Origin: Roseibacillus sp.
GTDB lineage: Bacteria > Verrucomicrobiota > Verrucomicrobiia > Verrucomicrobiales > Akkermansiaceae
Direction of reading: 5' to 3'
Length of the DNA: 61,613 nt
NCBI GenBank assembly: GCA_002709395.1
Contig: PAQU01000052.1
Span: 1 to 61,613, forward strand
Shown here: piece after piece, positions 28,101-36,800 of the stretch
Numbering within the stretch: position 1 is the stretch's first letter
How the letters are laid out: every line of letters begins with the position of its first letter
Notes under the pieces: generated by a model
The model's input: the letters and a program-made list of their open reading frames with translations, nothing else
The model's database searches: none
Told to the model about the DNA's origin: nothing
Translations under genes and position numbers: made by a program

Positions 28101-31100
28101 CAATGGCAACGACCTCACCGTCACCCAGACCAGTGATCAGGAGTTCAGCGGCACCATCACCGGAGCGGGGGGCCTGACCACGCAGGGCGAGGCTGGTCTC
28201 ACCCTGACCAATGGCAGTGACTTCACCGGCGACGCCAACGTGACCGAGGGGACTCTCATCCTTTCTGGCGCACTGGCAACTAACACCATCACCGTGGCCA
28301 GCGGAGCCACTCTCACCACCACCGCCGCAGACCTCCTCAGTGATGGAGCTACCCTCACAAACGACGGGACTCTTAACCTCGGCGGCGACGATACCATCAC
28401 CAATCTTTTTGGCTCTGAGACCGGGACCATCAACCTCGGCGTCAACAACCTTCTTCTTCTGGGTGGCAACTACTTTGAGGGCCGCATTAACGGTGAGGGA
28501 GCCGTATCCACCGGACCAGGAGATATCAATCTCGGCGGCGACAATACCTTCACCGGAGACTTGACCGTCCTGAGTGGCAGCACCACCACTCTGACCGGAT
28601 CGGCAGACGGAAATGTCACCATCGCAGCCGGTGGCGAACTCTCCCTGCGGTCTGCGGAGCGGATCGCGGACACCGCCACTCTCACGCTCGTCACCAGCGA
28701 CCCCGTTGATCCAAGCGGCATCCTCAACCTTAACGGCACAGAACGAGTCACCATTCTCCAGTCTGGAGGCGTCATCCGTGGCCCCGGACTCGTGAATGCC
28801 GAGACCTATAATCTTACCGATGGAGCCATCACCGAGCAAGGCGCCGACCTCGGCAACGGCATCCTGAACAGTGATGGCACCGTTCTCCTCGGTGGTGACT
28901 CCTTCGCCGGAACCGGTAACGTGCAAGGTGGCACCATGACTCTAAACGGGTCCATGATCCACGAACCCGCACTCACCGTGAATGTGAATCAGGGAGCCAC
29001 TCTCGCCCTCGGGTTTGACGAGCGGATCGGAGATAACGCCGTCGCGAATATCAACGGCACTCTCACCCTGAACGGAACAGAGACCATCACCACCTTTAAC
29101 CTGAGCGGCCCCGGATCGACCCTCAACGGAACTGGACTGGTCCTCGCCGAAACATACAACCTCGCAAATGGCGCCACCACCGAGGAGGGGGCTGACCTCG
29201 GATCTGGAATTCTGAATAGTGACGGAGATGCTGAGGTCACCCTGAACGGCGATTCCGCAGCAGGGGACGTGAACATCAACAGCGGCACCTTCAACCTGAA
29301 CGGACAACTCACCGACGTCACCGATCTCACGATCTCTGGCGCAGCCACCGTGAACCTCGGATCCGAAGAGCGAATTAATAATCCTGCAGCCGTGAGCGTC
29401 CTGCCCGGTGGCACCCTGAATCTTAACGGCACCGAGACGATACGATCCTACAACTCGAATGGAACCCTAGGACTCTCTCCCGACGCCATTGCGGGCACCC
29501 TCGTTGTCACCGAAAGCCCTATCAACCTGATGGACGGGCATGTCTCGCTCAACGGAACCAATCTGGAGAACCTTGTTGGAGAAGACCCCCAGTTGACAAG
29601 TAACGGCAACGTCCTGATCAGGGGCACTGCCGGCAATACGGACCAGGGACCGGGCAACGCTACCATCAATGTTGACACTCTCGACATCCAGTCCGGCACC
29701 CTGACCCTGGACGGTCTCCTGACAAACCCGGACGGCACGATCGACATTAGGACCGGGGCAACACTCATCAGCGGCAGTTCCAACCGGATCAACGGCGACT
29801 CTTCCACTCTCAATATGGAGAATGGCGGGACCTGGACCCTTGGCGGAGATGACACCATCGGAACCTTCAACTCCAGTGGACTCCTCAATGGTGGCGGAAT
29901 CCTCACCGCGACCACCTACAATCTGAGTAACGGCGCCATCACAGCAACGGGCGCCAATCTTGGAACCGGGACTCTCAACAGCGGACCGGGAACCGTTACT
30001 CTCAACGGAGACGCCGCGGCAGAAACCACCAGCATCAACAGTGGCACCCTCAACCTGAATGGCCAACTCACCGGCGTCACGGACCTGAACATCGCCAACG
30101 GCGGAACCCTGGTGAGCGGATCCGCCGACCGGGTCAACGACTCGGCAGTTGCCAATATCACAACCGGCGGGACCTGGACCCTGGACGGCGACGACGCCAT
30201 CACGACCTTCAACTCGGGAGGCCTTCTCAACGGAAACGGGACCCTCACCGCCCTGACCTACAACCTTACAGACGGAGCAGTAACTGAGGCCCTGGCAGAC
30301 CTTGGAAGCGGAACCCTCAACTCAGACGGCAACGTCACTCTCAATGGTGACTCCGCGGCGGAAATCGCCAACGTCAATAGCGGCACTCTCAATCTGAATG
30401 GCCAACTCCCTGCCGTTACGGACTTGAACATCGCCAGCGGCGGAACCCTCCTGAGCGGATCCCCAGACCGGGTCAACGATTCTGCAATTACCAATATCAC
30501 GACCGGCGGGACCTGGACCCTGAACGGCGGCGAAGCCATTACGACCTTTAATTCCGGCGGCCTCCTGAACGGGAATGGAACGCTTACCGCCGAAACCTAC
30601 AACCTCACTGATGGAGCGGTAACCGAGACTCAGGCCAATCTTGGAAGCGGCACCCTCAACTCAGACGGCAACGTCACTCTCAATGGAGATGCCGCGGCGG
30701 AAACCGCCAACGTCAACAGCGGCTTCCTCAGCCTGAATGGTCAACTCACCGGCGTCACGGACTTGAATATCGCCAACGGAGCCACTCTTGCCAATGGGTC
30801 TGCTGAGCGCATCAATGATGCGGCCGTTGTCGAAAACTCCGGGGCCCTCACCCTGAACGGCGAGGAAAACATCACTGCCTACAATTCTGACGGAGGACTT
30901 CTTGATGGCGCGGGCCTCCTGACCGCCGGGGTCTACAACCTCAGCAACGGAGCAGAGACCGTTGCTGGCGCCAACCTTGGAACCGGAACTCTCAACAGCG
31001 GACCGGGAACCGTCACTCTTGGAGGCAACACCAACGCGGACGCAATCAACATCAGCAGCGGAACCCTGATTACCAATGGAGCGGTCCAGAACCCTGCGGG

Positions 31101-32766
31101 CCTGATCACCGTCGCTTCCGACTCCACATGGAATGTCAACGGCACTTATACCTACCGCACTCTCCAGGGAGAGGGCACAGTCGACCCCGGTGGTGCCAAC
31201 GGGAATACCTTCCGGAACGAAAACACGATCAACCCCGGCAATAACATCGGCACGCTGACGATTGCCGGGGACTACATCGAGAACGGCATCTACCATGCCC
31301 AACTCGACGAGTCTCCTGCAAGCGACACCCTGCGGATCACCGGCAGCACCACCCTTGAAACAGGCAGCAGTCTTGAACTCGCGGAGTTCGGAGGACTGAT
31401 CAACGGGTCTGGTGCGGTATTATGCGGAGAGCGCTGGAACATCATCGAGACTCCCGGCGTCATAAATGGTGGCTGGGGAGAGATTTCCGACATCAACAAC
31501 CCGGGTTCTCTGGGCCAGACCTTCCAGACCCAGCTCCTCTTTGACAGAGGAACGGGAGATCTCGTCTCCCTCGGACTGCTGGGTGGGCAGACCGTCGCGG
31601 ACTACGTCAATATCAGCACCGACCAGGCAACCATTCTCACTGCGGTCCTTGATGGCGCCACTGGAAACGACCTGATCACTGGAAACTTCAACAGTCAGGA
31701 TGGAGGCGCCGGCACCTTGCTGAATGCGATCTATACCGCCGGGCAACCGGGCGAGAAAACTGCGCTCTATGATGCGATCAACAGCCTGTCCCCTGAGGCT
31801 TTCGCCGGCGCAGTAGACTATGCCCTCCTGTCTACTCGAGGCTACGCCGAAAACGCCCTGCGCTACCGCCCTCGCATGCAGGACGGAGTGGTCATTATTT
31901 CTGACGGCAAGAACGGGGGAGCTCCCATGATCCGGGACAATACAGTCCTCGAGACATTTGCCGGATACAGTCACCTTGATGTGGGTTCCACCTCTTCCAG
32001 TTCAGGAAACGACTACCATCTCAAGAGCAACGGGATCTATGGAGGCGGCCGCTGGCAACCCGATGACGACCTGGCGGTTGCATCGTTTATAGCAGGTGAC
32101 GTGGGATCAGTAGGAACATCAGGCCTGGAACTCGATGTCCACGGACTGATTCTTGGCGCCTCATTCGATTACGCTCCGCTGGGAATCGACAGCCCGTTGC
32201 GGATCCTGGGCACCGCCACCTACGGCAACTACGAATTCGAAGGCCAGCGTCGGAGTGTGGCCGGGCACTATCGAATCCCTGAATTTGATGCCAACGCCTT
32301 TGAATTCGGGCTGCGGACAGAATACGACCTCCTGGCCGAGGATGGTCTTCGGATCACTCCGGCCCTTGGCCTCCGGCACATCTCCGCAACCACGGATGGC
32401 TTTACAGAGACTGGTGGGCCAGGCGCCCTGCGGGTTGAGGAACAGAAACAGAACTCAACCCTTCTCGACCTGGGCATCTTCGCGAGCTACCAGAAATTTG
32501 GGGAGCCGGTCGGATTCCATGCGGAACTCCGCTGGCAGCACGATTTCGCCGAAGCTCATCGTGATATCGACGCGGCCTTTGCCGCCTCGGCCACCCCATT
32601 CCAGGTAACGGCTCCCGGCGTCGGGTCTGACGCTCTCGTTTTCAGCATCGGCTCCTACTACGACTTCAATGAACGCTACCGGGTCGGACTCACCTACCGG
32701 GGTGAACGACGCAGTGGCGCTGACATGCTCCACAGCCTCAACCTTCGTTTCATGGCGGGCTTCTAA
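25174..32766 (+). CDS. Giant autotransporter (type Va) with beta-helix passenger
   Basis: About 2530 aa. The start is placed at the ATG giving MPTMNTRRKKRF before an extended signal peptide (FCAAILISLMPFASLRA); ATG 25183 is nearly as good, while an upstream TTG adds an implausible stretch. The passenger is built of Gly/Thr/Asn-rich beta-helical repeats, including autotransporter-associated beta-strand units (GGGTLIKDGPSTQILSGANT near 26363 and a sister unit near 27110) and six or seven degenerate ~113-aa units in the second half. A linker with LSPEAFAGAVDYALLSTRGY leads into a ~295-aa C-terminal beta-barrel (from ~31876) that ends SLNLRFMAGF, with the expected terminal aromatic residue for BAM recognition. 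The passenger should be displayed at the cell surface or released. No protease active site is evident. It heads the 33-kb operon. Confidence 0.92.
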   Translation: MPTMNTRRKKRFHQPLPSPATPGWRRFCAAILISLMPFASLRADNQVWITGRVFWDGTSANWEGDTIWANGNTAVFNAGTGVVLIIGDPIASGLQINTTATIADGSISLSAGSAISVASGETATIDSTLNTLGDLTINNADPTGDAGIVILSGAYNFGGNTTITNNAWLGIETSGTIGSVVEVESHGTLSLGGVSPDLVSLDVPLSIAGSGAEGSDGAVHVNASVTRASLSGTITLAENATIGSSGELSIGSQIDTEGHILSVNATRSGLITLSGPIGGSGGGVTYAGGGRITLGASNTYQGATTIIDGTRVTASANNAFGSEESRSSLVIDGANGSGNSLLNLNGTRQSITSLSGDPTSSIILGDQVGSGTLTIGFDSSLNPSGIARANFAGILSGGGTLIKDGPSTQILSGANTFTGATTIRAGTLEIADASGLGATGNESATTVEGGAALFLNGVTISSETLEISGNGSNSHSGALSGGSSTAAFNGPISLQQDARIYNDVGGTLSLGGTIDRGGQTLTLDTGGTININGAIIGDGAGLNDSLALFGGGTINLNAPNTFVGPILITEGTTVNTNAAEAFPQLNGRSSLTLEEGSTLNLSGLDQAIASLAGDAESTIALDGSILTVGSSADAFPGTNFEGVISGAGTLVKDGTTTQILSGPNTFEGITTVNSGTLTIANGTALGSTGSPDSITTVSGGATLALQGGIESGERVILYNDARLRNNSGDNTISNLLLVEHDIHGTSAGQKFAHIGAQEGQLSLTGGIDDFAGRFSSSPEMNLRLNTEEGDNGVLHIDSVIGPSIADIHIGRSVENEPAVGRVILSGNNQLSGDTYLEGGLVQLGTGGTNSRAFGDSAVTVSENSSLLGAENPTSGAELLNPLNITAGAILRTQDTLSLGGAISGSGSLNVGSGTLSLFGDSNPTWRGSTSIEPGATLVTLNPERISDSSALTVDGILSLGGDETVNDLSGSGTITNNGNDLTVTQTSDQEFSGTITGAGGLTTQGEAGLTLTNGSDFTGDANVTEGTLILSGALATNTITVASGATLTTTAADLLSDGATLTNDGTLNLGGDDTITNLFGSETGTINLGVNNLLLLGGNYFEGRINGEGAVSTGPGDINLGGDNTFTGDLTVLSGSTTTLTGSADGNVTIAAGGELSLRSAERIADTATLTLVTSDPVDPSGILNLNGTERVTILQSGGVIRGPGLVNAETYNLTDGAITEQGADLGNGILNSDGTVLLGGDSFAGTGNVQGGTMTLNGSMIHEPALTVNVNQGATLALGFDERIGDNAVANINGTLTLNGTETITTFNLSGPGSTLNGTGLVLAETYNLANGATTEEGADLGSGILNSDGDAEVTLNGDSAAGDVNINSGTFNLNGQLTDVTDLTISGAATVNLGSEERINNPAAVSVLPGGTLNLNGTETIRSYNSNGTLGLSPDAIAGTLVVTESPINLMDGHVSLNGTNLENLVGEDPQLTSNGNVLIRGTAGNTDQGPGNATINVDTLDIQSGTLTLDGLLTNPDGTIDIRTGATLISGSSNRINGDSSTLNMENGGTWTLGGDDTIGTFNSSGLLNGGGILTATTYNLSNGAITATGANLGTGTLNSGPGTVTLNGDAAAETTSINSGTLNLNGQLTGVTDLNIANGGTLVSGSADRVNDSAVANITTGGTWTLDGDDAITTFNSGGLLNGNGTLTALTYNLTDGAVTEALADLGSGTLNSDGNVTLNGDSAAEIANVNSGTLNLNGQLPAVTDLNIASGGTLLSGSPDRVNDSAITNITTGGTWTLNGGEAITTFNSGGLLNGNGTLTAETYNLTDGAVTETQANLGSGTLNSDGNVTLNGDAAAETANVNSGFLSLNGQLTGVTDLNIANGATLANGSAERINDAAVVENSGALTLNGEENITAYNSDGGLLDGAGLLTAGVYNLSNGAETVAGANLGTGTLNSGPGTVTLGGNTNADAINISSGTLITNGAVQNPAGLITVASDSTWNVNGTYTYRTLQGEGTVDPGGANGNTFRNENTINPGNNIGTLTIAGDYIENGIYHAQLDESPASDTLRITGSTTLETGSSLELAEFGGLINGSGAVLCGERWNIIETPGVINGGWGEISDINNPGSLGQTFQTQLLFDRGTGDLVSLGLLGGQTVADYVNISTDQATILTAVLDGATGNDLITGNFNSQDGGAGTLLNAIYTAGQPGEKTALYDAINSLSPEAFAGAVDYALLSTRGYAENALRYRPRMQDGVVIISDGKNGGAPMIRDNTVLETFAGYSHLDVGSTSSSSGNDYHLKSNGIYGGGRWQPDDDLAVASFIAGDVGSVGTSGLELDVHGLILGASFDYAPLGIDSPLRILGTATYGNYEFEGQRRSVAGHYRIPEFDANAFEFGLRTEYDLLAEDGLRITPALGLRHISATTDGFTETGGPGALRVEEQKQNSTLLDLGIFASYQKFGEPVGFHAELRWQHDFAEAHRDIDAAFAASATPFQVTAPGVGSDALVFSIGSYYDFNERYRVGLTYRGERRSGADMLHSLNLRFMAGF
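26200..27240 (+). repeat. Duplicated ~249-aa passenger module
   Basis: Two copies of the same passenger module lie 747 bp apart, for example the codons for TLIKDG at 26371 and TLVKDG at 27118. Each carries LNLxGxxQxIxSLxGD, then a Gly-rich strand, then 'GTL(I/V)KDG.(S/T)TQILSGxNTF' and 'GTLxIA(D/N)'. The reading frame and order are conserved, so this is duplication inside the gene rather than a mobile element. Confidence 0.6.
28804..31040 (+). repeat. Tandem ~112-116-aa repeats in the autotransporter passenger
   Basis: Units recognisable by 'TYNL(T/S)(D/N)GA' begin at 28804, 29152, 29914, 30256, 30595 and 30931, with a divergent unit between 29500 and 29914. Spacings are 348, 762 (two units), 342, 339 and 336 bp, all multiples of three. 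Each unit reads: YNLxxGAxTxxxADLGxGxLNS, then VTLNGDxAA, then NxNSGTxNLNGQLTxVTDLxI, then ERIND, then GGTLNLNGTETI. The copies at 30256 and 30595 are the most alike, pointing to recent duplication. Confidence 0.8.
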
Positions 32767-32802
32767 AAACCAACGGCTGTTCCACCTTTCCCTCCAGCAC
32801 TC

Positions 32803-33768
32803 GTGAACCATAAAAAGAGGACTTCAAGTCAATCCGCAATTCTGATTGCAGTGATCGGAGCCATGCTTCTGGTCGGCTTGGGAATTGGTTACCAGATCGG
32901 CATAAACCGTAGTAAACAACCGGCTACTGCAGCGACCCCGGCGCCTCTCGCAAGTCCCAAACAGGCTCTTCCCTCCTCTCCTGCTCCCGAAAACACTCCA
33001 GCCAAGGGACTCAGTCCCGAACAGCTTGCTGCGGCCAAAGGATTACCAGCAACCCTTTCCGACCCTACCGGAGACTACAAGCTTATTGCCGTAATCGAGG
33101 GCACGGATGCCAACCGCAAATTGACCTCAAGACTCCAGGTAGTTGGATCCCAGCGCCAGCGCCTGCTCTCCCTCTCCCGTCAGTATGACCAGACCCCCGC
33201 CTCATCTTTACAACAGCGCGAGTTGATCGCTGGGGAAATCCTTCAGGCGCGCCGCACTCTTACTCAAAACCTCGAATACATGGCTAAGAACTACGGCTAC
33301 TCCCTGAACTTCAACTACCGCCTAATCCCTCACGCCGCCTCTCTTCTCCTCATCTCATCCGCTGGTGACACCACTCCATCCTCGACCCTCGCCCACCAGT
33401 TCGAGAATGCCGCTTCCTACGAGCACTTCCAGAAACTGCGGGATGAATACCTTCTCCTCGGCCTCAAGCAGTCGAGCGCGCCACCCGCCAACCCGGCAAT
33501 TCCAACACTCCCGGCGCCGGATACTCCTGACGAAAGCACCGTAGTTCCCCCGCCAGTGACTGAAAGTAACTCCCCTACCGAGACGGAGGCCCGAGAAAGT
33601 AACCAACCGGATCAGGCCCCTGCCTCCCTACCTGCCGCGGCCAAGCCCAGCGCGGACATGCTTGCCCTCAAAGCAAAGCTCATGGAGCAGTACAATTACG
33701 ACCCCACCAAAAACCACCAGCTCAACTTCGAGAAGACCGCCCTCTACGCGCGGCCTGGACAACCATAG
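32803..33768 (+). CDS. Membrane-anchored Pro/Ala-rich protein of unknown function
   Basis: A 321-aa protein with a GTG start, 36 bp after the autotransporter stop. A short basic N-terminus (MNHKKR) precedes one transmembrane helix (about 12-31, AILIAVIGAMLLVGLGIGYQ), so it is probably a single-pass protein with its bulk in the periplasm. A Pro/Ala-rich segment (~38-75) follows, then a structured, mostly helical core (~85-225) with QLQVVGSQRQRLLSLSRQYD-like heptads and a hydrophobic YSLNFNYRLIPHAASLLLIS. A second Pro/Thr-rich segment (~225-280) leads to a helical tail (MLALKAKLMEQYNYDPTKNH). I do not recognise a family. The layout, anchor plus two disordered spacers, would suit a periplasm-spanning partner of the neighbouring exported proteins. 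That is inference. Confidence 0.72.
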   Translation: MNHKKRTSSQSAILIAVIGAMLLVGLGIGYQIGINRSKQPATAATPAPLASPKQALPSSPAPENTPAKGLSPEQLAAAKGLPATLSDPTGDYKLIAVIEGTDANRKLTSRLQVVGSQRQRLLSLSRQYDQTPASSLQQRELIAGEILQARRTLTQNLEYMAKNYGYSLNFNYRLIPHAASLLLISSAGDTTPSSTLAHQFENAASYEHFQKLRDEYLLLGLKQSSAPPANPAIPTLPAPDTPDESTVVPPPVTESNSPTETEARESNQPDQAPASLPAAAKPSADMLALKAKLMEQYNYDPTKNHQLNFEKTALYARPGQP

Positions 33769-33865
33769 ACCTCCTGCGGACTCACCTTCCGCCTTACCTG
33801 ATATGATCCTGGTTCCCTTTTACCGACGGCCCTCTTATCCGCAGTCATCGCTTGAGAGTGCCCCC

Positions 33866-36800
33866 ATGCAAAGCGTTCTCCTTCTCGCAACCCTCTGCCT
33901 TGCCGCTCCATTCGTCCAAGGTGATGATGTCTCCGAGGCCTCGGGGTCAAGCTCAATAATCTCCTACAACCTCTCCGGAGTCCTTCTGGACGCCCCTACA
34001 ACTCTGGGGGACATTACAGACGTCGAGATTTCTACCGACCCAAATTTTTCCCCGATCGTCACCACCTTCGCAGGCTCGACGGAAGAATCTGGCACTGCCA
34101 TCGGAGAGCGCCTCTCCTCCCAGTTTGACTATCCATTTGGCGTCGCCCGAAACTCTGAGGGATCTCTCTTCATTGCCGATACGTTCAACGACCGGATCTG
34201 CATGATCGCCACCGACGGAATCGTCTCTGTCATTGGTGGTAGCGCTGAACACCAAGACTATGTTGAAGGCCCTGGCAACCTTGCCCGGTTCAACACCCCG
34301 ACCGCCCTTGCAGTGGGCTCAGACGGCACCCTCTACGTCAGCGACACCGGAAATCATGTGATCCGCAAACTGAGTCCGCCTGTAGGGAACACCACCCTCT
34401 GGACTGTGACCACTTTAGCAGGAACGGGGACCCCGGGATTTTTCGATGGATCTGGTAGAAGCGCACAATTTATCAGCCCCCAGGGCTTGGCGCTCGACTC
34501 GGAGGGCAACCTTTATGTGGCAGATACTGGCAATCACCGTATTCGTGTGATTTCGACAGGATCCTCTCCTACCGTAAGCACCCTCGCCGGAACTAGCGAG
34601 GCCGGCGACACGACCGGCAGCGTCGATATCGCGCAGTTCAATGCACCCACTGGACTGGCTTTCAGCGCCGACGCAAGCCCCGCTCTCGGTCAAGGATACC
34701 TCTACATCACAGATCGAGGTAATGACCAGCTACGGAGAATCGATTTCACACCCAGCATCACCGGTAGCGATACGGTTGAAACCCTGAGCCTCTTTGAGAC
34801 CGATGACGCCACCAGCCTTGAATTAAGCTCGCCCCAAGACATCGTCGTGGTGGGCGATAGTCTCTACATCACAGACAAGGGTAACGAGCGAATCGTTCTA
34901 GCTAACTCTGCCGACTCTACCGATTTAACCGCTGTTTCCTTCGCAGGCAGCTCTCCAGAAGGTTTTGCCAATGGCACTGCTGACACCCAAGCTAAATTCA
35001 ATTGCCCAGCGGGAATCTGTGCTGATGAAGAAGGGAACCTCTTCATCGCCGATGCGGATAATCACCTCGTGAGGAGAATCGTTGTCAGGGGGCTTACCGT
35101 AGCCGCAGAGCAAGACGGCAGCGCCCAAATTGATCAAGACGTTCTCGGACTGGATTCCTACCAAAACTACCACTTCCGATGGCTCGGCCAAGGTATAGAC
35201 GGCTCCCCTATTGTCCGATTTGTAGGAGGCGAATCCTTCTACCTTGTTGACCCGCCCACCGTCGATTTCGGTGGAGCCAGCTTCGACGCCCGTGATACCA
35301 CAACTCTCACTGCCCTGGTAGGAACCCAGAATGATCCCACCACCGTTATCATTGAATACTCCACTGATCCGGAACTTCAGAATCCCTTCGTGGTCTCCAC
35401 TCTTACGGACAGCTCGGGCAGCCTAACCCTTGGATCTCCATCGGGAATCGCCGTCGATAATGTTGGGAACCTCTACCTTGCTGACAGCGACAATCACCGT
35501 ATCTACAAGCTTTCTCCCCCAGCGGGAGAGGCCAGCGGTTGGACCCTCGACCAGACCTACGGCGACGGAACCGCAGGGTTTGTCGACAGCGATGCCGCTA
35601 ATAATGCTCAATTCGACCATCCTACCGGCCTTACCTATGATGCCACCAGAAACTGTATCTTCGTAGCAGATGAACTGAACCACCGCATCCGGCGCATTGA
35701 TTGTGACGACGACGCTGTGACCACCGTAGCCGGATCTGGCGTCGCTGGGTTCGCGGACGCCGACAATGCTACCGAGGGACAATTCCTCTTTCCTACCGGG
35801 CTCGCCATCTTCGGCAACACTCTCTACGTCGCTGACCGCGGCAACCACCGCATCCGGGCCTTCGACGTTGTATCTGGTGGACTGAGCACTGTCGCAGGGG
35901 ATGGCAACGCTGCTCTGCTTGACGGCGCCGGCAACACAGCCCGGTTCAACAACCCCACCGATGTGACGGTCAACTCTGCGGGCAACATCCTCGTGGCCGA
36001 CCGCGACAACCATTGTATCCGTCTGGTGGATCTTGTTTCTGGTAATGTCACCCTGCTCGCGGGCTCCGAGGACGCCGAAGCTGGCAATCTCGATGGCAGC
36101 TCTACCGAGGCCATGTTCTCGTCTCCGTCCGGCCTTGCGGTGGATTCCGCAGACAATCTCTACGTCGCCGATCGCGACAATCACCTCATCCGGTTCGTAG
36201 AACCTGATGGCACAACCAGCACCCTGGCAGGCTCTGGGACTGCAGGCTCTGAAGATAGTCCCGACAGTTCGACCGATCGCTATCTCTATCCAGCCACCGC
36301 CAGTTCTTTCAATGGCCCTGTCGCCCTGGCCTTGACGAGTGGCGGATCTACCACAGACGTCGACCATCCGATCCTCTACCTCGCCGACAGCGGAAACAGT
36401 GCCGTACGCCAGATTTCCCGGGATGCCTCTCTACCAACCGAAAGCACCATAGCAACCGAAAGCACCATAACAACCGAAAGCACCAACCCTCTGGTTGTGA
36501 CCGGTCAGACGACCGGCCAGACGACCATTACGATGGTCGACGAGGAGGCGGAAATCACTCTGAGCGGTGAGGCCCAAGGCACTATCGCAGTGACCAACCT
36601 CACTACCGGAGAACCCCTTGAACTTGATGCCGATTACGCAGTTGAGACCTCTGCGAATCCCTTCACCATCACCATTCTCGATACAGATGCAAGCTCTGAA
36701 GGCGACCGGATTCAGGTCGAAGCCCGCAGCGAGGCGCTACTTACTCTCGGGAGAGACTTCCTTCCCGGGGAGACCTATTACTTCCGCATTCGGGCGTCGA

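Noticed and set aside
28804-31040. Regular repeats as a possible CRISPR array
   Set aside because: Units are far too long (about 340 bp), in frame and divergent; they encode beta-helix repeats.
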